From contig JAICWX010000193.1 of assembly GCA_025934635.1 (NCBI GenBank), positions 1 to 16,880 on the forward strand: 16,880 nucleotides of DNA. The letters are read 5' to 3'. Positions 6,298-13,201 of the stretch are shown one piece after another. Origin of the DNA: Streptosporangiaceae bacterium (GTDB taxonomy: Bacteria > Actinomycetota > Actinomycetes > Streptosporangiales > Streptosporangiaceae). Below the pieces are notes generated by a model. That model made no database searches and was not told the origin of the DNA. It was given only the letters and a program-made list of their open reading frames with translations. How positions within the stretch are numbered: the first letter of the stretch is position 1; every line of letters starts with the position of its first letter. A program made the position numbers and the translations under genes.

Positions 6298-6654
6298 ATG
6301 TCGAATCCCCTCGCGCTGCTGCCCCCTGCGGACACCGTCGCATGCTGCTCCCCCCTCTCGGCGCAGCCGCTGTCGATGGACCGGGCCGAGCAGGTGGCTC
6401 CGCTGCTCAAGGCGCTGGCGGACCCGGTCCGGCTGCGGCTGATGTCGCTGGTCGCCTCCCGCCAGGGCGAGGCCTGCATGTGCGACCTGACCGACGCATT
6501 CGACTTGTCACAGCCGACCATCAGCCACCACATGAAGGTGCTGCACGACGCGGGACTGGTAGACAGGGAAAAGCGCGGCGTCTGGGTGTACTACCGAGCG
6601 CGTCCCGAGACGCTGATCAGCCTGAGCGCGCTCATCGGCTGCCCGCCGGGTTAA
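6298..6654 (+). CDS. arsR: ArsR-family arsenite repressor, CC-type
   Basis: The 118-residue protein has an N-terminal vicinal pair C16-C17 (DTVACCSPL) and a cysteine pair in the metal-site helix, C60 and C62 (GEACMCDL). This matches the Corynebacterium ArsR group, where two N-terminal cysteines and one in this helix bind As(III). The core ALADPVRLRLMSLVA is followed by the recognition helix QPTISHHMKVLHDAGLV and the wing DREKRGVWVYYR. ATG 6298 is chosen over an upstream in-frame ATG (6238) because the family begins here and a promoter occupies the region upstream. It is of a different subtype from the arsR at 5279-5608, so the island carries two independent arsenite sensors. Confidence 0.92.
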   Translation: MSNPLALLPPADTVACCSPLSAQPLSMDRAEQVAPLLKALADPVRLRLMSLVASRQGEACMCDLTDAFDLSQPTISHHMKVLHDAGLVDREKRGVWVYYRARPETLISLSALIGCPPG

Positions 6655-6691
6655 CGGCTAGCGAGCCCATTGGCAGCGTCCCGGCAACCGT

Positions 6692-6988
6692 TCACGACAC
6701 CCCGCCGGCCGGAACGCCGAACTCGCTGAGGAGGGCGAGCAGCCGGCGCTCGATCTCGTCGCGAATGGGCCGGACCGCGTCCGTGCCGAGGCCTTGCGGG
6801 TCGGCGATATCCCAGTCCTGGTAGCGCTTGCCGGGAAAGACCGGGCAGGCATCACCGCAGCCCATGGCGATGACGGTCAGCGCCAGCCCGGCCCGAGCGC
6901 GCGGAGTACGGCAAGCCGGACGGCGCCCCAGCGAGACGGTGCCGGTCGCCACGCCCACCACATGGTCCTGCGGGGCACTGAGGTACAA
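6692..6988 (-). pseudogene. arsC: Arsenate reductase (thioredoxin-coupled, LMW-phosphatase type), C-terminal remnant
   Basis: Residues ~35-98 read LTVIAMGCGDACPVFPGKRY then DWDIADPQGLGTDAVRPIRD and a closing helix with ALLSEFGV. This is the C-terminal half of the arsenate reductases that belong to the low-molecular-weight phosphatase fold, including the GCGDACP loop. The N-terminal half, which holds the catalytic loop (C-x5-R, usually VCxxNAGRSQ), is absent: upstream the frame is Arg/Pro-rich and unrelated, and I could not find the catalytic loop in any frame nearby. The remaining piece cannot reduce arsenate. It is convergent with arsR (6298-6654). Confidence 0.8.
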
Positions 6989-7361
6989 CCGACGTACTTA
7001 TGCGCGCCGCAGGCCCTGATCAGCTGTCGGAGTCGCTCCACGGGATGTCCGGCACCGGATTCGATGCGCTGTCGACCGCCGGCCATCCCGCAGTCTTCGC
7101 GTACTGCGGATATCCCTGGCTGATCCGCCGGCTGACGGACCGCAGGCACGGATATCGGAGTTTCAGCGCCCGCGTGGTCGCCCGCCAGGTCCGGTCCGGG
7201 CTCAGCGGGTAAGGTCCGCAGTCCTGCTCCCGGTCCAGCACAGCGCTCTCGGCCTGCCGGAACCCGGCTCGTGGGAACTGAGAAGCCGTCGTGCTAGCCG
7301 GTGCTTCCTCGGCAGTCAGCACGTCCCTGCCACGCAGACCGGACACTCGAGGCGTTTATAA
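6989..7361. other. Region without a recognisable gene
   Basis: Both strands have open frames here (plus 7000-7212, minus 7020-7346). The minus frame has a fairly natural stretch RTWRATTRALKLRYPCLRSV with an YPQYAK block, but I recognise no family and no ribosome site supports either frame. Copies of GATATCC/GGATATC occur near 7107-7160. It may hold the debris of the deleted arsC front end or another lost gene. Confidence 0.25.
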
Positions 7362-7394
7362 TTGTTTTTACAAACTAGACTGTTAAAATAAGAT
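7362..7394 (+). promoter_or_regulatory. fdxA promoter with AT-rich block shared with the hemerythrin gene
   Basis: An AT-rich island interrupts the GC-rich sequence. TTTACA (7367-7372) and TAAGAT (7389-7394) make a -35/-10 pair with a 16-base spacer. The spacer holds TAGACTGTTAAAA (7376-7388). The same elements, TTTACA, TAGACT and TGTTAAAA, recur in order before the hemerythrin-like gene on the other strand. TTGT-tttt-ACAA (7362-7373) is a further small dyad. Regulation is inferred from the recurrence. Confidence 0.5.
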
Positions 7395-7424
7395 GTAGAC
7401 AGGGTGCAGAAAGAGAGGATGGGG

Positions 7425-7766
7425 ATGACTTACGTGATCGGGGAGGCGTGCGTGGATGTGCTGGACCGGGCGTGCGTGGAGGAGTGCCCGGTGGACTGCA
7501 TCTACGAGGGCGAGCGGATGCTGTACATCCACCCGGATGAGTGCGTGGACTGCGGGGCGTGCGAGCCGGTGTGCCCGGTGGAGGCGATCTACTACGAGGA
7601 CGACCTGCCGGGCAAATGGCAGGTGTACGCCGGGGAGAACGCGCGGTTCTTCGCCGAGCCGCTGCCCGGCCGCGACCAGCCCCTCGGCTCGCCGGGCGGT
7701 GCCGCCAAGCTCGGCGTGGCGGGCGCCGACACTCCGTTCGTCGCCGCGCTTCCGCCACGGGAATAG
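7425..7766 (+). CDS. fdxA: Seven-iron ferredoxin (3Fe-4S + 4Fe-4S)
   Basis: The 113-residue protein begins MTYVIGEACVDVLDRACVEE, a near-standard FdxA opening. Cysteines C9, C17 and C50 fit the [3Fe-4S] site and C21, C40, C43 and C46 the [4Fe-4S] site, with C25 extra, as in Azotobacter/mycobacterial 7Fe ferredoxins. The tail (ENARFFAEPL...GSPGGAAKLG) is also typical. ATG 7425 has GAGAGG 6 bases upstream; ATG 7419 is in frame but too close to that site. It is a soluble low-potential electron carrier. The gene is followed by a DsbA-like gene, and the ferredoxin reductase encoded at 9965-11197 is a candidate partner. Confidence 0.95.
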   Translation: MTYVIGEACVDVLDRACVEECPVDCIYEGERMLYIHPDECVDCGACEPVCPVEAIYYEDDLPGKWQVYAGENARFFAEPLPGRDQPLGSPGGAAKLGVAGADTPFVAALPPRE

Positions 7767-7839
7767 CGGTGCAAGCCAGTCAGCGCCGGTGCGGCTCTCG
7801 CGCTGCTGCCGCGGCGCGGAAGTTCCAGAGGAGGTCGTA

Positions 7840-8661
7840 ATGGACGTGATCATTTACGGAGATTTCAACTGCCCGTATTCCTGCCTGGCCAGCCAGCGGG
7901 CTGACCTGCTGAACCGGGCAGGGGTCGCGGTGGGCTGGCGCGCGGTCGAGCATGACCGCGGCCTGCCGGTGACCGGCAGCCGGTCAGACAGCGACCAGGC
8001 CACCTGGGACCGCGAGCTTGCCGAGGTGGCCTCGCTCGCGCTGCCCGGGGAGCACGTGCCGGCCGGGCCGCCGGTCCTGATCAGCAACACGAAGGCGGCG
8101 GTGGCCGCCTGCGCCGAGGCGGTCAGCGACGGCCTCGCCGATGAGCTGCGCCGCCGCCTGTTCCGCGTCATCTGGGTCCAGGGGCGGCACGTCAGCAGCG
8201 CCTATGAGGTGCGCCGCGTGGTCACCGGGCTGATGTGGCCACGAGAAGACATCACTGACCGGCTGGCCAGCCCGGACATCCCCGGCGTGCTGGACCGGGA
8301 CCCGGATCTGGCCCGGATCGTGCGCCGGTCGGGCGGCACGATCGCGCCGGACGGCGGGCCGCTCACCACGGCCGGGTGGCGGCGGATCCGGCAGTGGCGG
8401 CAGGAATGGCTGGCGCTGCCCAGCCAGGTGATCCCGGCCGTCGCCGGCCCGGACCGGATCGTGCGATCCGGTGCCGATGGTCTCCGCTACCTGGCGGACC
8501 TCGCCGCTACCGTCGGCGCCGGGCCGCCTGCCCGCAGGCACGGAAACGGCACCGGATCGAGACCGCCGCGTCATGGCGGCTTTCCGCGCTGCCCGTGCCG
8601 CCTGACCAGGCAGGCGGCACGGCACCCGCACCGATCCCTTAATTTCCACTACGATTACTGA
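7840..8661 (+). CDS. DsbA-family thioredoxin-fold protein (FrnE-like)
   Basis: The start is ATG 7840, 5 bases after GAGGAGG (7828-7834). The first strand and active-site turn read IIYGDFNCPYSCLASQRADL, a DsbA/FrnE-type thioredoxin fold with a C11-P-Y-S14 motif; the second cysteine of the usual CxxC is replaced by Ser, followed by Cys15. A helical insertion follows (residues ~50-180), with the cis-Pro-side strand probably around residues 190-215. Such proteins are disulfide oxidoreductases or glutathione-dependent isomerases; no signal peptide is present, so it should be cytosolic. The last ~50 codons are Arg/Pro-rich and cross a 12-bp hairpin, so the native stop may lie earlier, near 8530. 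It is 73 bases downstream of fdxA and probably co-transcribed. Confidence 0.75.
   Translation: MDVIIYGDFNCPYSCLASQRADLLNRAGVAVGWRAVEHDRGLPVTGSRSDSDQATWDRELAEVASLALPGEHVPAGPPVLISNTKAAVAACAEAVSDGLADELRRRLFRVIWVQGRHVSSAYEVRRVVTGLMWPREDITDRLASPDIPGVLDRDPDLARIVRRSGGTIAPDGGPLTTAGWRRIRQWRQEWLALPSQVIPAVAGPDRIVRSGADGLRYLADLAATVGAGPPARRHGNGTGSRPPRHGGFPRCPCRLTRQAARHPHRSLNFHYDY
8593..8622 (+). terminator. Strong GC hairpin, likely terminator of the fdxA operon
   Basis: A perfect 12-bp stem, CCGTGCCGCCTG (8593-8604) and CAGGCGGCACGG (8611-8622), closes a 6-base loop ACCAGG. It sits just upstream of the AT-rich promoter of the next gene. There is no immediate T-run, though the sequence becomes T/A-rich from 8638. 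It overlaps the end of the DsbA-like reading frame. Confidence 0.6.
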
Positions 8662-8675
8662 TATAAAATAAACCT
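8639..8675 (+). promoter_or_regulatory. Promoter of the winged-helix regulator, leaderless
   Basis: TTAATT (8639-8644) and TATAAA (8662-8667) are spaced 17 bases, with ATG 8676 only 8 bases after the -10 box and no ribosome site between them. This predicts a leaderless transcript starting at or close to the ATG. The stretch is an AT-rich island in otherwise GC-rich DNA. Confidence 0.55.
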
Positions 8676-9398
8676 ATGGATACAGAGCAGCTCCTGGCAC
8701 CCGAGGATGCCTCTCCGCTCGGCCGCAGCCGCGCCGACGTGCTGGACATGCTGCGCGCCGCGGACGGCCCGCTCGGCGTCCGGGAGGTCGCGCAGCGGAT
8801 GGGGCTGCATCAGAACACGGCACGTTTCCACCTGGAGGCGCTGGCGGAGGCAGGCCTGGCCGTCCGCGAGACCGAAGACCGCGAGACGCCCGGCAGGCCC
8901 AGGATCGGCTACCGGCCGGTCGCCGACGGTCCGGCGGGACGGCGGCGCTACCGGCTGCTCGCCGAGATGCTCACCAGCCTCATCGCCGGCACCATGCCGG
9001 AGCCGGGCAGGGCCGCGGAGGAGGCCGGGCGCGAGTGGGGTGCCTACCTCACCGAGCAGCCGCCGCCGTACCAGCGGCTGACCGCCGCGGATGCCGTAGA
9101 GAAGCTCACGGCGATCATGGAAGAGCTGGGTTTCGCGCCGCGGGCGGAGGCCGGTGACGGCGCCGGGAAGTACCGGCTGTGCCTGCGCCAGTGCCCGTTC
9201 CGCGAGGTGGCCCGGCAGCACCAGGATGTCATCTGCTCGCTGCATCTCGGGCTGATGCGGGGGGCACTGGCCCAGATGCGGGCTCCGGTCAGCGCCGACC
9301 GGCTGGATCCGTTCGTCGAGCCCAGCCTGTGCGTCGCCCGGCTGACAGCACGCGACGAAGCCGGCGAGCGGCAGCCAGCCGCGGACGAGACCCGGTAG
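8676..9398 (+). CDS. Winged-helix regulator with C-terminal cysteine cluster (SufR-like, probable Fe-S sensor)
   Basis: The 240-residue protein has a DeoR/ArsR-type winged helix at residues 15-82: GRSRADVLDMLRAADGPLGV, recognition helix LHQNTARFHLEALAEAGL, and a wing with GRPRIGYRP. The C-terminal part carries cysteines C169 and C173 (YRLCLRQCPFREVA), C187 (DVICSLHLGLMRG) and C219 (VEPSLCVARL). SufR and related regulators hold an Fe-S cluster with a similarly spaced C-terminal cysteine set, and the LHLGLMxGALA block is typical of this group. The likely role is sensing iron-sulfur status, oxygen or NO. It lies between the fdxA operon and the convergent redox/carbon operon, so it is the natural candidate for controlling both. 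Confidence 0.8.
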   Translation: MDTEQLLAPEDASPLGRSRADVLDMLRAADGPLGVREVAQRMGLHQNTARFHLEALAEAGLAVRETEDRETPGRPRIGYRPVADGPAGRRRYRLLAEMLTSLIAGTMPEPGRAAEEAGREWGAYLTEQPPPYQRLTAADAVEKLTAIMEELGFAPRAEAGDGAGKYRLCLRQCPFREVARQHQDVICSLHLGLMRGALAQMRAPVSADRLDPFVEPSLCVARLTARDEAGERQPAADETR

Positions 9399-9415
9399 CT
9401 TGCCGGTGCCGGCCG

Positions 9416-9778
9416 CTATGCGGGTTCCCGCAGCAAGCCGGCCAGGACGGCGGCCTGGCTGAGGCTGAGGTCCTTGGTGGCGGTCAGCAGCGTCACCGGC
9501 CGGTCCGCGGCGAGGGCGCGGATCCGGTTGAGCGCTTCCCGGGGGCCGGGTCCGGCCAGTTCGGCGTTGTACCGGCGGCGGAATTCGTCGAACTTGGCCG
9601 GGTCGTGCTGGTACCAGGTCCGCAGTTCGGTGGTTGGCGCGACGTCTTTGGCCCACTCGTCCAGCCGGGCGGCGTCCTTGCGCATCCCTCGCGGCCATAC
9701 CCGGTCCACCAGCACGCGCGCGCCATCGGCGGGGGAAGGATCTTCGTAGACACGCCGGACCCGGATGTCAGTACCCAT
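9416..9778 (-). CDS. DUF488 family protein (YeaO-like)
   Basis: The 120-residue protein is complete. It opens IRVRRVYEDPSPADGARVLV and has the family blocks DRVWPRGMRKDAARLDEW, RTWYQHDPAKFDEFRRRY and VTLLTATKD. The function of DUF488 proteins is unknown. A GGAGG box (9785-9789) lies 6 bases before ATG 9778. It is the last gene of the minus-strand cluster, directly after the transketolase remnant, and converges on the regulator gene. Confidence 0.9.
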   Translation of the reverse strand: MGTDIRVRRVYEDPSPADGARVLVDRVWPRGMRKDAARLDEWAKDVAPTTELRTWYQHDPAKFDEFRRRYNAELAGPGPREALNRIRALAADRPVTLLTATKDLSLSQAAVLAGLLREPA

Positions 9779-9795
9779 CTTGGGCCTCCATTCCC

Positions 9796-9965
9796 TCAGT
9801 CCTTGGGCACTTCGCGAGCGGCGGCAGCAAAGCGGGAGGCGGAGATGCCGACCGGGCCGCGGCGCTGCACCGGATGCTGTCCACCCGCAACGGCTGTGCC
9901 ATCTCGGAAAGGAACCGCACGTCCGGGGCGGGCAGCGCGGGAGGCATATACGTTCCGGCGGCCAT
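9796..9965 (-). pseudogene. Transketolase reduced to its two ends
   Basis: ATG 9963-9965 overlaps the ferredoxin reductase stop by one base, so this gene was translationally coupled. The N-terminal ~42 residues include EMAQPLRVDSIRCSAAARSA, matching the first helix of transketolase (A-x-x-L-R-x-D-S-I-R-x-x-x-A-A-x-S-G-H-P). The thiamine-binding and catalytic regions are absent. In a different frame just downstream, AAAAREVPKD then TGA (9796-9798) resembles a transketolase C-terminal end. A deletion of most of the gene (families are ~650-700 residues) would give this. The N-terminal match is good; the C-terminal match is short and tentative. Its place beside transaldolase supports the call. 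Confidence 0.6.
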
Positions 9966-11197
9966 CAGGCAACGACCTCCTCCAGGGGAACGGCGGGGTC
10001 GGCGAGCCGGGCCGGGTCGGCCGGCTGGCCGGACCGGATCAGGTGCTGGATCGCGTCGGTGACGTCCCAGATGTTGACGTTCATCCCGGCGACCACCCGG
10101 CCGCCGGACAGCCAGAAGGCGATGAACTCGCGCTTGCCGACGTCGCCGCGGAAGACCACCCGGTCGTAGCCGCCGGGCCCGGCGTAGCCGGCGTATTCCA
10201 TGCCCAGGTCGTACTGGTCGGTGTAGAAGTACGGCAGCCGGTCGTAGGCGGCGTCGCGGCCGAGCATGGCCGCCGCGGCGGTTTCCGGCTGGTGCAGCGC
10301 GTTGGCCCAGTGCTCGACCCGGATATGCGTGCCGAGCAGCGGGTGGAACGCGCTGGCGATGTCCCCGGCCGCGTAGATGTCCGGATCAGAGGTGCGCAGC
10401 GCCGCGTCGGTTACCACCCCGTCTCGCACGTCGAGGTCCGCCGCCTCGGCTAGCCGGGTCTGCGGGGCCGCGCCGATACCGATGATCACCGCGTCCGCGC
10501 CGATCCGGGTACCGTCCGCGAGCCGTGCCCCGGTCGCCTTCTGGCCGCTGACGGTAATCTCGCCGACCCGGACGCCGAGGCGCAGGTCGGCGCCGTGCTC
10601 ACGGTGCAGCCCGGCGAAGACCGGGGCGACCTGCGGGCCGAGGACATGCAGCAGCGGCAGGTCCGACGCTTCCAGGACGGTCACCTCGACCCCGGCCAGC
10701 CGTGCCGCCGCGGCCACCTCCAGGCCGATCCACCCGGCCCCGATGATGAGCACCCGGGACGCGGCCCGGAAGGTGTCCCGGATCCGGTCGCTGTCCCCCA
10801 CCCTGCGCAGGTACAGCACGCCGTCGGCGTCCGCGCCAGGCAGCGGCAGCCGCCGGGGGGCCGATCCGGTGGCCAGCAGCAGCTTGCCGTAAGCCAGGCG
10901 CCCGCCATCGGACAGCGTCACCTCGCGGCGGCCCCGGTCGATCCCGGTGACCGCCGTGCCGGGCAGCAGCTCGACACGGTTGGCGTCGTACCACTCCGCG
11001 GGATGGACGAAGATCGTCTCCCGTTCGGCCTTGCCCTGCAGGTAGGCCTTGGACAGCGGCGGCCGCTCATAGGGCCGGATGTCCTCTTCGGCGGCCAGTA
11101 CGATGCGGCCGCTGAAACCCTGCTCGCGGAGCGCTTCCGCGGCCTTGGCGCCGGCCAGGCCGCCGCCGGCGATGACAAATGTCTCTGAAGCTGGCAT
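9965..11197 (-). CDS. FAD/NAD-dependent ferredoxin reductase
   Basis: The 410-residue enzyme has two dinucleotide folds: FAD motif VIAGGGLAGAKAAEAL (residues 8-23) and NAD motif LIIGAGWIGLEVAAAA (150-165), with acidic E176 after the second strand pointing to NADH. The third FAD contact YAAGD is at 275-279, and the C-terminal reductase domain follows. The RPYERPPLSK block near residue 45 is typical of rubredoxin/putidaredoxin/rhodocoxin reductases. It moves electrons from NAD(P)H to a ferredoxin; FdxA at 7425 or an external partner is possible. GGAGGAG upstream lies within the end of the transaldolase gene, whose stop is 6 bases before ATG 11197. Confidence 0.92.
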   Translation of the reverse strand: MPASETFVIAGGGLAGAKAAEALREQGFSGRIVLAAEEDIRPYERPPLSKAYLQGKAERETIFVHPAEWYDANRVELLPGTAVTGIDRGRREVTLSDGGRLAYGKLLLATGSAPRRLPLPGADADGVLYLRRVGDSDRIRDTFRAASRVLIIGAGWIGLEVAAAARLAGVEVTVLEASDLPLLHVLGPQVAPVFAGLHREHGADLRLGVRVGEITVSGQKATGARLADGTRIGADAVIIGIGAAPQTRLAEAADLDVRDGVVTDAALRTSDPDIYAAGDIASAFHPLLGTHIRVEHWANALHQPETAAAAMLGRDAAYDRLPYFYTDQYDLGMEYAGYAGPGGYDRVVFRGDVGKREFIAFWLSGGRVVAGMNVNIWDVTDAIQHLIRSGQPADPARLADPAVPLEEVVA

Positions 11198-11203
11198 CTG
11201 GTG

Positions 11204-12310
11204 TTACTCCTCCGGTGTGCCGAGGGCGGCGGCGAGCCGCTGGCCGAGGTGGGCCCAGCTGGCGTCGAACGCGGTCACGCCCTGGTCTTCCAGGGTCTGG
11301 ACGACTTCGGCGTAGTCGATGCCGGCCGCGGCGAGGTCGTCCAGGACGGCCTGCGACTGGGCGTAGGTGCCGTGGATGCTGTCGTCCGGGATGTCCCCGT
11401 GATCGGCGACCGCGTCCAGCGTGGCCTCGGGCATGGTGTTGACCACGCCGGGGGCGACCAGCCCGGTGACGTACCGGGTGTCGTCGTAGGCGGGGTCCTT
11501 GACGCTGGTGGAGGCCCACAGCGGGCGCTGGGGCCCGGCCCCGGCCTCCGCCAGCGACTTCCACCGGCCGGTGGAGACCGACTGCTCGTAACGCTGGTAG
11601 GCGAGCCTCGCGTTGGCGATCGCTGCCTTGCCGCGCAGCGCGGCGGCCTGCTCGGTGCCGATCTTGTCCAGCCGCCGGTCCACCTCGGTGTCCACCCGGG
11701 ACACGAAGAACGACGCGACCGAGGCGATCCCGGACAGGTCCCGCCCCGCGTCGCGGGCGGCTTCCAGCCCGGCCAGGAACGCCTCGATCACCTCGCCGTA
11801 GCGGGCCAGGGAGAAGATCAGCGTGACGTTGATGCTGATCCCCTCGGCCAGGCAGGCGGTGATCGCCGGCAGGCCCTGCCGGGCGGCCGGGATTTTCACG
11901 AACAGGTTGGGCCGGTCCACCAGCCACCACAGCGCGCGGGCCTCGGCGACCGTCCGGCCGGTGTCGCGGGCGATCCGCGGGTCGACCTCGATCGACACCC
12001 GGCCGTCCACCCCATCGGTGGCGTCATACACCGGGCGCAGCACGTCGCACGCCTGACGCACGTCGGACGTGGTCAGCTCCCGCAGCGCCTGATCCGCTGG
12101 CACCCGGCGCAGCCGCAGGTCCCGGATCTGCCCGGCGTAGGCGTCACTGCCGCTGATGGCCTTCGCGAAGATCGTCGGATTAGTGGTCACCCCCGATACT
12201 CCCCGGCCGCGAAGCGCGGCAAGGCTGCCGGCGGTCAGGCGCTCCCGGCTCAGGTCATCCAGCCAGACCGACACTCCTGCTGTCCGCAGCCTGGCAATCG
12301 GGTCTGTCAT
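11204..12310 (-). CDS. tal: Transaldolase
   Basis: The 368-residue protein is a full-length actinobacterial-type transaldolase of the pentose phosphate pathway, transferring a dihydroxyacetone unit from sedoheptulose-7-phosphate to glyceraldehyde-3-phosphate. The barrel starts [10 protein letters not shown] and has the [13 protein letters not shown] loop (40-52). The Schiff-base lysine is K139 in [16 protein letters not shown]. Other family blocks are [15 protein letters not shown] and [17 protein letters not shown] 12310 has GGAGG 4 bases upstream. It sits between a one-span membrane protein gene and the ferredoxin reductase; a transketolase remnant follows two genes later, so the cluster once carried both non-oxidative branch enzymes. 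Confidence 0.96.
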   Translation of the reverse strand: MTDPIARLRTAGVSVWLDDLSRERLTAGSLAALRGRGVSGVTTNPTIFAKAISGSDAYAGQIRDLRLRRVPADQALRELTTSDVRQACDVLRPVYDATDGVDGRVSIEVDPRIARDTGRTVAEARALWWLVDRPNLFVKIPAARQGLPAITACLAEGISINVTLIFSLARYGEVIEAFLAGLEAARDAGRDLSGIASVASFFVSRVDTEVDRRLDKIGTEQAAALRGKAAIANARLAYQRYEQSVSTGRWKSLAEAGAGPQRPLWASTSVKDPAYDDTRYVTGLVAPGVVNTMPEATLDAVADHGDIPDDSIHGTYAQSQAVLDDLAAAGIDYAEVVQTLEDQGVTAFDASWAHLGQRLAAALGTPEE

Positions 12311-12364
12311 CACACCTCCAGGTGATCGTGCAGCTGGCATTTACCAGCACCTCGTCCGTGACGG

Positions 12365-12643
12365 CTATTCGCGTACCCGCGTCCCAGGCCGTCCTGCCGG
12401 GTGCGGGCGCGGCGTGATACCGGATAAGGCCGCCGCCTTCCCTGACGGCCTGTCATCAGAAGGAAGCTGTGTGACGGTGGCGGCCGTTTCCTCATCACGG
12501 CGTCCGGCGCTCACGGCCGCGGACTTGTCGCGTGGTTGCCGGGCCGCGAGGAACACCGCGATGAGCCATGCCGCCAGCACGGCGACGACGACCACCGCCA
12601 TGATGGTGAGCTGCCCCGCTGAAAGATCTGAGTTCGGATACAT
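12365..12643 (-). CDS. Small single-span membrane protein, unknown function
   Basis: The 92-residue product has a short N-terminus MYPNSDLSAGQ, one hydrophobic helix LTIMAVVVVAVLAAWLIAVF (residues 12-31), then a charged cytosolic tail beginning LAARQPRDKS with no domain I recognise. A clear GGAGGAG ribosome site precedes ATG 12643, and the gene lies 15 bases after the hemerythrin stop, so it belongs to the same transcript. The tail beyond residue ~60 is low-complexity. Confidence 0.65.
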   Translation of the reverse strand: MYPNSDLSAGQLTIMAVVVVAVLAAWLIAVFLAARQPRDKSAAVSAGRRDEETAATVTQLPSDDRPSGKAAALSGITPRPHPAGRPGTRVRE

Positions 12644-12658
12644 GAGGATCTCCTCCCG

Positions 12659-13135
12659 TCACGCTTGCGCGCCGGCCTGCGGCTGGTACATATCCCCGAG
12701 GAGGGCTGCCAGGTCAGCGCCGGACCCGGTGAGCGCGGGAAGCAGCAGGTCGTTCACCTTGGCCACGTGCCCGGCGAACAGCGTCGCGATCCATTCCGAG
12801 ACGGTGGCGGCCTCGCCGCCGTCCGCGCCAGGCTGGAGCCGTCCGGCGAGGTAGGCCAGCTCGCGGTGCTCGGCGGTCAGGGCGCGGACCAGCTCACCGC
12901 CGCGGGCATGACTGGCCGCCGCCTGGTAGAGGACCCGCTCCTCCGCCTCGGCATGAGGCAGGACCTCCTCTTCCAGGTAGCCGCGTAGCGTCGCCAGCTG
13001 CCGCTGGAACGGGACACCGCTGGCCGCTGCGTCGCAGACCGTGCCAGCGCGCCGTTCCAGGCCGCGGCGCAGCAGCGCGTGATGGTGGACGATCTGCCTG
13101 ACATGCTCGGTGGCGCCTTCGTAGGTGATGGCCAT
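12659..13135 (-). CDS. Hemerythrin-like (HHE) protein
   Basis: The 158-residue helical protein has the spaced His/Glu ligands of a hemerythrin-type di-iron four-helix bundle: H18/H19 in IVHHHALL, H61 and E65 in VLPHAEAEERVLY, H90 in LTAEHRELAYL and H123 in LFAGHVAKVNDLLLP. Such proteins bind O2 or NO, store iron, or repair Fe-S centres. ATG 13135 has AAGGAGGT 6 bases upstream; the longer frame to 13171 crosses the promoter and is rejected. It is the first gene after an AT-rich promoter and probably leads the transcript with the membrane protein, transaldolase and ferredoxin reductase. Confidence 0.85.
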   Translation of the reverse strand: MAITYEGATEHVRQIVHHHALLRRGLERRAGTVCDAAASGVPFQRQLATLRGYLEEEVLPHAEAEERVLYQAAASHARGGELVRALTAEHRELAYLAGRLQPGADGGEAATVSEWIATLFAGHVAKVNDLLLPALTGSGADLAALLGDMYQPQAGAQA

Positions 13136-13154
13136 CAGGCACCTCCTTCCAAGA

Positions 13155-13190
13155 ACTATTAGTTTTAACAAGTCTATTTGTGTAAATATT
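13155..13190 (-). promoter_or_regulatory. Hemerythrin operon promoter, sharing a block with fdxA
   Basis: Read on the minus strand, TTTACA (13181-13186) is followed by TAGACT then TGTTAAAA and, 17 bases after TTTACA, ACTAAT as a possible -10. The order TTTACA, TAGACT, TGTTAAAA is the same as upstream of fdxA, with 1-2 base gaps. ACAA-N6-TTGT (a dyad) lies inside. The AT-rich island is only about 45 bases long in very GC-rich DNA. Confidence 0.5.
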
Positions 13191-13201
13191 CCTGGCAGAT
13201 C

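Noticed and set aside
7391..7401. NsrR half-site AAGATGTA before fdxA
   Set aside because: Only one half is present with no matching second arm, so an NsrR site is not supported.
7341..7424. DosR (dormancy regulon) box before fdxA
   Set aside because: FdxA is in the mycobacterial DosR regulon, but no GGGAC-x-TTxxGTCCC-like palindrome is present; the promoter is AT-rich instead.
8655..9698. 347-residue minus-strand open frame
   Set aside because: Antisense to the regulator gene and overlaps DUF488 in the wrong frame; composition is shadow-like.
9179..10453. 424-residue plus-strand open frame
   Set aside because: Crosses the regulator end, DUF488 and the reductase gene with no domain; Arg/Gly/Pro-rich.
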